64,000 bases of DNA from Doris montereyensis (lineage: Eukaryota; Mollusca; Gastropoda; Nudibranchia; Dorididae): assembly GCA_037039925.1 (NCBI GenBank), contig JAXRKP010000209.1, positions 62,501-126,500 of the forward strand, read 5' to 3'. Made by a program: the position numbers and the translations under genes. Shown here piece after piece: positions 26,879 through 64,000 of this stretch. Below the pieces are notes generated by a model. The model was not told the origin of the DNA. It did no database searches and saw only the letters and a list, made by a program, of their open reading frames with translations. Each line of letters opens with the position of its first letter. Position 1 is the stretch's first letter.

Positions 26879-28254
26879 ATGGTAGTAGTAGTAGTGGTGG
26901 TAGTGAGTCATGGTGAAGATGGTAATAGGAGAATTGATAGTAATAGTAGTAGATTTTTCGCAGAGGAGAAGGAAGAAGGTGGGGAGGAGGGAGCAGAGAG
27001 GCAAGGACAAAATAGAGTAGATGCAGGAGGAAGAGGATAACAGAGAGAAGCGCAGAAAGATGGCAATGACGAGAAAGAATAGGATGCGATAGAATATGAC
27101 GAAGAGGGAGGAGAGGAAGCAATGATAATTCAACTAATATTAACAATTATGATGTCTTACGAGTGTGTTATGGGATATTGTAATTTTATGTCCACCAACA
27201 GATGTGACATCCGGGCAATTTCCCTATCATGAGCAACTGGATGATAACTATCATTTGAAATGGGTCTTCAACAGCAGCCACATTGTGTTCGAACTCCATG
27301 TGAAAACTAATGGTAGGTTGGTTGTTGTTTTGTCGAGCTCGCTTGCGGCGAGTATTTCATTAACTTTGTTGTGTCTTTGATTGCAGTCAATGCGAATCTG
27401 CGTTACTTTTATTTTTGAACTTCCAGAGCAGGTGATTCTATTATAGGGTTATGGAAAGGTGGAATGGAAGGGGGGCGGCAGGAGCTGGGATATTGGCATA
27501 TGCGTGATGGGTCTTTTTTTCTATTTAATTCAAGAAGAGGTTGACAGATCTGCAAATGTAATCGAGACCTGATCTATGAGGCTAACACCATTAATGGAGC
27601 TAAAAATAAATATTATTTTCCTATGTTGAAGATAATAAAAACGTTTTTCAGGTAGGTCAGATAACGTATCCTTCAATTGAAAGTACAAATCTTTGATATA
27701 AAATTGCACTTTTGCAAAGTTTATGGTCAGAAAATAACATCATGGCTCAAGCCTGCAACATGTGTAGCTTCCATCATTGTGTGCGCGTACGTATGTGTGT
27801 GTGTGTGTGTTGTTTTTTTGTGTGTTCGTGGTGTCGTGTGTTTGTATGAATACAATGGCCCTGATATAAACAAACCATAATGCGGCAATCGGCGGCATTC
27901 AGTTATTCTTAATTTATTGGTTTTTAACGAGATAAGATCAAATTTTGCAAATGATATGTTAATGTACTATATCTTTGTAGTACCAATTATTAATGTGAAC
28001 CTGTTTCTGAGAAAAAATAATTTAACTACAGTTAATAAATGTGAGGTGGGGATGGGGAGATACATCAAATTATAAGTTACTAGTAAAAGTGTTTGTTTGA
28101 TACTCATCAAAGAAGAAACACACATAATAGTATCAACATGTTTTCTTTTCATTTGCATGCATAGGCTACATTGGCTTTGGAATATCCGGTAACGGAGCCA
28201 TGTATCCATCTGACGTCATCATTGGCTAGATTAGCAACGGAAAGACTCATTTCA
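25594..28254 (+). CDS. DOMON-domain secreted protein, N-terminal exons, MOXD1/DBH-like (partial, damaged)
   Basis: Three exons join in consistent phase: 25594-25674, 27202-27312 and 28165-28254. The product is a signal peptide followed by a DOMON domain (FPYHEQLDDNYHLKW, IVFELHVKTNGYIGFG, MYPSDVIIG). This arrangement opens MOXD1/dopamine beta-hydroxylase-like copper monooxygenases, whose DOMON domain precedes the catalytic domains. Family knowledge places such proteins in the secretory pathway. No exon for the rest of the DOMON domain or the copper domains was found before the next gene at 33.3 kb. There is also a 1-nt frameshift in exon 1 and an in-frame TAG in exon 3. It may be a DOMON-only relic, a pseudogene, or a gene damaged by assembly errors. 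Confidence 0.7.
25953..26034. repeat. (GAT)n-rich run in DOMON intron 1
   Basis: GTTGTT then GATGATGATGGGGATGAAGATGAT-type units. Simple repeat at the left edge of a larger trinucleotide cluster. Confidence 0.8.
26118..26340. repeat. (AGT)n trinucleotide array, left of a SINE
   Basis: AGT units with occasional GGT, AAT or GCA variants, directly abutting the tail of the SINE at 26341. Confidence 0.95.
26341..26570 (-). mobile_element. tRNA-derived SINE, minus strand
   Basis: Read on the minus strand the head is at 26570: AGCGTAGTTGGCTGGGTTGA (A-box region), then GAGTTCGATCCCATGG (B box). The body contains TTCTGTCTATTCCTTGTG, then TTATGTCATTG near the 3' end. It belongs to the same family as the copies near 29.9, 30.1, 32.1 and 60.5 kb. 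Confidence 0.8.
26587..26905. repeat. (AGT)n array with AGC/CAC variants, right of the SINE
   Basis: AGT units with AGC and ACC variants and one AAGTAG phase slip near 26721. The same repeat class and strand occurs on both sides of the SINE. Confidence 0.95.
27202..27312 (+). CDS. DOMON gene exon 2
   Basis: The acceptor CCACCAACAG ends at 27201 and the donor GTAGGT starts at 27313, phase 1 at both ends. It reads DVTSGQFPYHEQLDDNYHLK, then WVFNSSHIVFELHVKTN, the first beta strands of a DOMON domain. No damage is seen in this exon. Confidence 0.75.
28165..28254 (+). CDS. DOMON gene exon 3 (in-frame TAG at the conserved Trp)
   Basis: The acceptor TGCATAG ends at 28164 and the donor GTACGT starts at 28255. 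It reads GYIGFGISGNGAMYPSDVII, then G-stop-ISNGKTHF. DOMON domains of this family have G-W after DVVIG or DIIIG, so the TAG at 28227-28229 replaces the expected TGG by one G-to-A change. The rest of the exon is well conserved. Confidence 0.75.
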
Positions 28255-29683
28255 GTACGTGCTTTATAAACCAGTTGTTATTTATTGACTACTAAATATG
28301 TTGTGTTGTGTTCTGAATTGAAATAGGGCCAATAAGCGTCATGCCCAATTGTGCAGTGATTTATACGACATCTTATTCCCTGCACAGACTTGATAATTTC
28401 TTTATTTCAAGGAGAATATTTTCTGTTGGGAGAAGGGTGGGAGCGGGGTGATTGATTTCAGTTGTAAGTTTATATGTTACATACTACATCAAAAAATGTT
28501 TTCTTCCAGGATGAATAGTTCTCTTTAGGCTTGATTTAACCTATCTCCTTTTATTAATACATAAACCGCTAAAGCTGCATTACAAGTCGTCTGTTTGCTA
28601 ATGTATAATAGCCAAGCTGCGTGTATGCCAAATCATAAACATGTTAAAGCCATATACCGGTATATGATTGTAGAGCATCGTACGAGTCAAACATGTCTTT
28701 TTTTATCATCACCAGTTCAACTTGCGAATAACACCCAAAGTGAACGTCACCAAGACCTACAATCGGCCAAAGACTTGTCACAATTGAACGTAAAATGTTG
28801 GTAGCCAAGCAAACAAGCCAACTAATTTGGCTGAGAATTGGAACCAAGAAATTGATATGAATCTGTCTAAGACCTTTTATTTTATTTTCTATCTCCTCAT
28901 AGCCCCCCCCCCCCCGCCCCGCCCCCTCCTTTTTTCGCCCAAACTGAAATATTAAAGAAAGTGAATGCAATCCATTCATAACTCCTATGAGAATTGTTGA
29001 TTTTTTAATACATGAAATACCCTAGCCAACATTACTATTTCATTATCTACGATTGCGTGTTTACGTCTTTACGAGCAAAAGAGAATAAAGATGATGTATA
29101 CTTGATGCATCCATGTATACGTTTGTATGTATATGTCGATGTGTATGTCCTTGCATGTTGAAAGTTTGTCTACTTATCCCCTTGTTTGCTCATTCTTATC
29201 CACTGTCGACGACAAATTCGGAGTTTTGTCAGGATGTAGAACAGCCTAGAATTTTATCTGAACATTTGATTTATCACAGCACCAAATCCAAAACAAGCAT
29301 TTTATAACCATGTGAGCATGGATTGAGATATTTCGTCATTCTTTTCCAATATGATAAGGAATTAATTTTAGCTCAAATGAGATAAGATTATCCTCCTGCA
29401 GAAGCGATGTTGTCTGGCGTGGGCAGCTATTTCAGCACACAACACCCTGGGGAATTTCCACGTTGCTTCGATACTAAACCATAGCCGATTATCAATGTAT
29501 TTTAACTGATGTGAACATTATTATTGTTGATAATAATATTATACGATAGGACAAAAAAAATGGTGAAACGGTAGTTTCCAAAAACAAAATACACACGTTT
29601 CTTTGGTGTTATAAATGGTCATTTTCATCTCACATACTTTTATTCGTAGCTTTCTTTGTTGATGATATTACGATACATGAAAC
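28255..29683. other. non-coding stretch downstream of DOMON exon 3
   Basis: I looked for the next DOMON exon (a DRH motif) and for copper monooxygenase motifs and saw none. A C/G run is at 28905-28925. Nothing else is recognised. Confidence 0.4.
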
Positions 29684-29857
29684 AATAAATTGCATATCTA
29701 CATGCCATAGCAAGACGCTGGATATAGTGGATCATAATGACAATAAATTGCACATCTACATGCCATAGCAAGATGTCGGATATAGTGGATTATAATGACA
29801 ATGAATTGCACATCTACATGCCATAGCAAGATGTCGGATATAGTGGATGATAATGAC
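29684..29857. repeat. 58-bp tandem repeat, three units
   Basis: Units start AATAAATTGCAYATCTACAT and end GTGGATNATAATGAC. Three copies of exactly 58 bp differ at a few positions, followed by a partial fourth (AATAAATTACA). Confidence 0.9.
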
Positions 29858-29867
29858 AATAAATTAC

Positions 29868-30030
29868 ATTAAAGCCCCGTAAGAACAAAGACGAGACAAA
29901 TGCAAAGGAATAGACAGAAAGAAAACCTTTGGCACCTTGGGATTGAACCCGTGGTCTCTGCCGGCTCCAATCGCTATGCTACGGAAAGAGAGTGTACTAC
30001 CAACCAAGCTAACTACGCAAGTTTATCCAA
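29868..30030 (-). mobile_element. tRNA-derived SINE, minus strand
   Basis: It shares AAAGCCCCGTAAGAACAAAG and AATAGACAGAAA with the 26.4-kb copy. The B box is GGGATTGAACCCG (sense complement GGGTTCAATCCC). The head end GCGTAGTTAGCTTGGTTGG is at about 30000-30020 on the minus strand. Confidence 0.75.
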
Positions 30031-30132
30031 TTTCTGTATCTGTATGTCATCCTTCAAAATTCTCACTGATTAACAGTATTATAGGGGTGTGCAAAGGTCT
30101 CCTTCGTGTTTTAAATTTCAGCAGTTTCAAGT

Positions 30133-30355
30133 TAGCTTGCATGGTGTAGTAGTGAGCTCTTTTTTTATGGCGAGGCAATGGGTGCCGACGCGGAAGTCGC
30201 GGGTTCAATCCAATGATACCCAAAGAGTTTTGTTCTGTATGATTCCTTTATATAATTTGTCTCATCTTTGCTCATGTTAGGGCTTTAAGACTATTTAATG
30301 TCATTATCCTTCATTTTCGACATGAGCCATGCTTCCCTGTTTGTTTGTCTTTACA
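30133..30355 (+). mobile_element. tRNA-derived SINE, plus strand
   Basis: The head is AGTTAGCTTGCATGGTGTAG, the B box GCGGGTTCAATCC near 30198, and the body runs ATTCC..TTTGTCTCATCTTTGCTCATG..TTAATGTCATTATCC. It ends in a TTTGTCTTTACAG tail. It lies head-to-head with the 29.9-kb copy, giving an inverted pair. Confidence 0.75.
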
Positions 30356-30639
30356 GAAAATTTGGAGAAACCCGATCTATGTTTAGATGATATAAAGCTT
30401 TTGCATGGTGCATCACGTATAATTTTGGGAAATTTCCGCAATTAAGAAATAACGGAAACTTGCTTATTGACAACAACAAAATGGTATCGTTCGTCTGAGC
30501 TGTGTACATCGGTCTAAAATCCATGAAGAAAATATGAAATTTATGAGGAACACAACAACGACAACAGCAACACAGAAGCAATTACAGTAAGCATCAGTCA
30601 GTTAAATAGAAGAAGTGACCTCCATCCGTCATCCCGGGG

Positions 30640-31050
30640 AGCACCATAGACACAGAAGTAGACATGAAGGCAGTAACGGGCAAGGCAAGGGCAGCCCTCA
30701 ACGAAACTAATAGAATCTAGAAAGACAGAAACATATCCCTTCAAAACAAAAGAATAAAATTATTTTATTATAACGCAAAATCACTCCTCCACTTCTATAG
30801 AAGCGAAACATAAATGGCATAATATTATAGAGAAAGAACTATCAAAAACACGAATGGATGATTTACGATCCAGGTATAGACAGAGAAGAAGAATGTGAAG
30901 ATGTTGTCATAGACTGTACATGATGACACCTGGACGAATGTGCATGTGCCGGAATAATTGCAGAAAGAATAAATACATTATATAGGGGCATAATAAGATC
31001 ACATTGACCGAGGACACCGAAATAAAACTCTATCATTATAAATGCAAAAC
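30640..31050 (+). mobile_element. LINE fragment (end of reverse transcriptase and beyond)
   Basis: The frame reads ...EVDMKAVTGKARAALNE..., then NISLQNK, IKLFYYNAKSLL and a SET box in place of Y-G-S-E-T-W. This is the region after the RT palm in LINEs. Internal stops and indels show it is dead. It differs in sequence from the 22-24.9 kb element, so it is a separate family. Confidence 0.65.
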
Positions 31051-31205
31051 AAACAACAACAAAAACAACAAACACCCAATTTTGCTAGGTCAGCAGCAAA
31101 TCACTGTTATAAATGCAAGACACGCTAAAAAGGAAAAATACCCAAACAAACTCCCCTTTACACACACACACATACACACACACACACATACAGGATACAT
31201 ACAAT

Positions 31206-31680
31206 CAATACATACATACAATCATATATTGTACATACATACATACATACATAATACATACATACAATACATACATACATACATACATACATACATACAT
31301 ACATACATACATACATACATACATACATACATACATACATACATACATACATACATACATACATACATACATACATACATACATACATACATACATACAT
31401 ACATACATACATACATACATACATACATACATACATACATACATACATACATACATACATACATACATACATACATACATACATACATACATACATACAT
31501 ACATACATACATACATACATACATACATACATACATACATACATACATACATACATACAAACGTACAAACGTACATACATACATACATACAAACGTACAT
31601 ACATACATACATACATACATACATACATACATACATACATACATACAAATACATACATACATACATACATACAAACGTAC
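31206..31680. repeat. (CATA)n tetranucleotide array
   Basis: A nearly pure CATA tract of about 280-330 bp is flanked by variants with CAAACG. A (CA)n run precedes it at 31160-31190. This is the second CATA array of the window. The YIHT and MYVC frames are repeat translations. Confidence 0.97.
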
Positions 31681-31874
31681 AAAAGACACATCCGCACACA
31701 AAATGTTGTGGTCGTTTGTTTGTTCCTTCATCCAGCTCACTAGTGAAAAAGAGAGGGGGGGTATTATTTTATTGTGGAAGAATGGCAATGGGACTCTTTA
31801 AAATAGACAGCTTCATCTTATCTTGTCTCATCATTTATCTTATATTATCTTTTCTCAACTTATCTATCATGATT

Positions 31875-31915
31875 GTACTACTACTACTAGTACGAATGTT
31901 GAATGTTGCTCCTAT

Positions 31916-31960
<45 letters not shown>

Positions 31961-31989
31961 ACCTACTACTACTACTACTACCACCACTG

Positions 31990-32050
<61 letters not shown>

Positions 32051-32060
32051 TATTACTACT
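31875..32060. repeat. (ACT)n trinucleotide array, left of a SINE
   Basis: CTA/ACT units with CACCACTG variants, abutting the SINE tail at 32061. Confidence 0.95.
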
Positions 32061-32252
32061 AGATAAAGACAAACAGTGAGGCAAGGGGCATGTCGAAGTG
32101 GAGGTATTGACATAGGAACAAAGACGAGACAAATACGAGGAATAGACAGAAAAAATCCTTGCCACCATGGAGATCGAATCCGCGACCTCTGCGTCAGCAC
32201 CCATTGCCTCGCCATAAAAGAAAGCATGCGACCAACCGAGCTAACTGCGCTT
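32061..32252 (-). mobile_element. tRNA-derived SINE, minus strand
   Basis: The same family as 26341-26570: AGATAAAGACAAACAGTGAG tail, AGACAGAAAAAATCC body, B box GGAGATCGAATCCGCG, and head AGCTAACTGCGC at about 32240-32250. Confidence 0.8.
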
Positions 32253-32333
32253 TTTCTGTCTATTCCTCGTATTTATCTTGTCTTTGTTCCTCTGGGACTT
32301 TCATATTATCATATGTCATTACCTTTTACTACT
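32249..32333 (+). mobile_element. SINE 3' half, plus strand, abutting the minus copy
   Basis: CTTTTTCTGTCTATTCCTCG, then CTTGTCTTTGTTCC and TATGTCATTACC match the body and tail of the same SINE in the opposite orientation, joined directly to the head of the minus copy. It lacks its own tRNA head. Confidence 0.75.
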
Positions 32334-32600
32334 ACTACTACTACTACTACTGCTACTACTACTGCTACTGCTACTGCTACTACTACTACTACTACTACGA
32401 CGACGACGACGACGACTACTACTACTACCTCCACCATTACTACATGTACTACTTCTACACTACCACTATTGCTGCTGCTACTACTACTACTACTACTATA
32501 CTACTACCGGTGTTACTACTACTATTACTACTGCTGCTTATACCATTACTACTACTGCTACTAATACTACTACCGGTACTGCATGTACAGTACGACTACT
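32325..32600. repeat. (ACT)n array with GAC and GCT variants, right of the SINE pair
   Basis: ACT units, a short GAC sub-run near 32398-32416, and GCT/ACC variants farther right, fading by 32600. Confidence 0.95.
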
Positions 32601-32644
32601 TTCGATCCGATCGTATGTTATTGCATGTATATCGATAAATGTCC

Positions 32645-32865
32645 GCCAAACAAACCAGAATAGACACTGATCTGTCTTCTTTGGTAGCATACGTATTGAT
32701 TCTCCAAGGCTACTAAGGCCCATAGAGCCAGAGCATATCCCGGTTTCTATTACGTGTAGCATAACATGTGCTAATAATCACCTCCAGGACTAGCTTTTCT
32801 AAGATTTGAACCCGAGACCTCATGATCCCAAGTACTGCAGCCAAACAACTCAGCCACTGTTGTTA
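32645..32865 (-). mobile_element. second type of tRNA-derived SINE, minus strand
   Basis: The minus-strand head near 32865 contains GTGGCTGAGTTGTTTGG (A-box region) and CTCGGGTTCAAATC (B box). The body runs left to about 32645. No target duplication was identified. It resembles the head of the 61.8-62.1 kb copy (both have GAGGTC-GGTTCAAAT). Confidence 0.55.
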
Positions 32866-33337
32866 TTTATTATTGTTTTATTGTTTATCATTTTCAACAT
32901 CACCTCGATATGTCGCCTTTGGTATTCAAATTTTATATCGATACTATAGAATCTAGATGTGAGGACGAAACAGAACCTAGGGAATTCCCAGGAAGAAATG
33001 ATTTTTCCATGACCCGGAAGGAGAGACCCATAGGCCCATGATCTTTGTTGTAGAAAAAAACTAGTTTCAGCCTCTTTTTTCCAATCTTGCTCTCAAGCCC
33101 ATAGTTTCCAGACAAATCGAGAGACCTCGTCTGGCAATGGATTATTAGCGAATTGATTTGGGCTGAAACTGAAAAGCAGTGAAATCATTGTACCCCTTGC
33201 ATTACTTTAGTCTTACTAGCGTTATGCTTTAGTGGGGAATTTACAAAATAGATAACTGTCAAAGAAAGCGAAAACACACCTCGCGTGTGTGCCCTACTCT
33301 ATCGTTCGACCCATGTGTTTGTGCTGAAGGTAAAACA
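32866..33337. other. upstream region of USP19
   Basis: Non-repetitive, with no recognisable element. It should hold the USP19 promoter and 5' UTR. No TATA box or initiator is convincing. Confidence 0.35.
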
Positions 33338-62996
<29,659 letters not shown>

Positions 62997-63098
62997 GTAA
63001 TGAAACAACTGACCTTGTACCAATGGGGTACAGGTTTGAAATTGCTTTAAGACTGAAGACTGCAATGGATAGTTTTGAGCTAGAACTTTACCTTCTTT

Positions 63099-64000
63099 TT
63101 GGATGTCCAGCAAAGTTGGAAGATATTGAATTTTCATACTAAGGTCTGAAATGGTCGGAAATTGATGTCTTGGGTAGTAAAACAAGTAGGAAATGGGGCT
63201 CATGTTGTAAAAACAGGGTTTCCATGCATCAGGGAAATCCTTGAAAATGAAAAAAGGATTCCGGTTGAGAAAATACCAGGGGAAATGATGCATTGAGGAC
63301 GAACATGAGGGAAATCCTGAAATCGGCACCGCAAAATAGGAAAATGTGAATAAGATCGTGGACGATGGGTGATCATTTTGTCATCTATTTTCGATCATGC
63401 TTTGCTGTTTGGCGATTCTTTCATGTTGAAACTAAACGATTCCGATACCTTCTTTTTTTAAAATAGTAAACTTTGCCCGGGAATTAGTATCGGATTTCGA
63501 CACAAAGCTTTCAATACTTTCTTTAGTTTTAGCGCCTATACAATACCATGAACTGCTTATCTACGGCCCAGCCTCCTTTCTTCAATTTAACCTTTTCTCT
63601 GGAGAGATTAAGAATGCTGTGTGTGTTAAAAGCGATCAAAGGTGACGTTGTTGTATGGTTTGTGTCAAAGTGAGAGAGACAGGGCAATGTGCATATTTTA
63701 AGTCCGATCACAAGCACGTGTGTGTAAGAAGGCTAGACAGAATGTTTGTGTGTGTTTAATGCGACCAAATGCGCATGTATGTATTAGTATTAGAGAGAGA
63801 GTATAAATGGAGAGTCAGGAGTTTACGGCTGACCAAAAGGCAAATGCAAGTGTTTAGTAAGAATAGAGGAGGTTGAATGATCAAAGGGATATTCATGCAT
63901 GCACACACATCCTGATAGCAGAAAAGAGGCGGGGTAGGGGACAGGGTGAAGAAAGTCGATTTGAAAACGTAAATATGATGGCAAAATAAGAGGCAACTGA
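63099..64000. mobile_element. same TIR element, copy 2, cut by the right window edge
   Basis: It begins TTGGATGTCCAGCAAAG and follows copy 1 colinearly to the last base (shared TTGATGTCTTGGGTAG, CATGAACTGCTTATCTACGG, GCAAAATAAGAGGCAACTGA) with scattered substitutions and a roughly 30-bp gap. It lies just after the exon 28 donor. Confidence 0.9.

Noticed and set aside
30351..30450. Possible next exon of the DOMON gene (DDIKLLHGAS)
   Set aside because: Only a weak resemblance to the D-W-x-L-L-x-G motif, no donor, and it directly follows a SINE tail.
31004..32066. Long YIHT and MYVC frames over the CATA arrays (also 4203-4887)
   Set aside because: Translation of a tetranucleotide repeat; both strands open.

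Overview
The window is eukaryotic nuclear DNA: genes split by GT/AG introns, many tRNA-derived SINEs, non-LTR retrotransposon debris, small DNA transposons and very long microsatellites. The protein families and repeat style fit an invertebrate animal, most likely a mollusc (perhaps a gastropod). That placement is inference. All genes that can be supported lie on the + strand.

Layout. 1-350 is a LINE 3' end. 667-1240 holds the last two coding exons of an unrecognised gene. 1.3-21 kb has no supportable gene. It is dominated by (GAA)n, (CATA)n, (CT)n/(GA)n, a roughly 290-unit (CAG)n tract, a GTGGTTGTGATAGCAGTAATA-type array that decays into noise, and a GC-rich block at 18.8-21.1 kb. 22-24.9 kb is a decayed APE-type LINE. 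25.6-28.3 kb carries three exons of a secreted DOMON-domain protein resembling the N-terminus of MOXD1/DBH-like monooxygenases. 28.3-33 kb is SINEs, LINE debris and microsatellites. 33.3 kb to the right edge is one gene, a USP19 orthologue (deubiquitinase with two CS/p23 domains and a MYND finger). It is assembled here as 28 coding exons, about 3.4 kb of coding sequence; the His-box and C-terminal exons lie beyond the window.

The coding exons are well conserved and their splice phases agree almost throughout, yet six coding lesions can be read. Three are 1-nt frameshifts in USP19 (exons 13, 27, 28) and one is a 1-nt frameshift in the DOMON gene signal peptide; three of these four fall in T runs. 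The other two are G-to-A nonsense changes at conserved tryptophans (TGA in USP19 exon 7, TAG in DOMON exon 3). The frameshifts look like consensus errors. The two Trp-to-stop changes could be errors, true null alleles, or sites that A-to-I RNA editing would restore (UGA or UAG read as UGG). That last idea is the most testable unusual hypothesis in the window.

The USP19 introns host several mobile elements whose ends can be read directly: a hAT-like MITE with an 8-bp target duplication, a 1.78-kb TIR element with a 6-bp duplication and a second copy at the right edge, a PIF/Harbinger-like element with a MADF-type ORF, a 191-bp foldback element 11 nt after the exon 6 donor, a SINE with 15-bp target duplications, and a fragment matching the 3' end of the 22-24.9 kb LINE.
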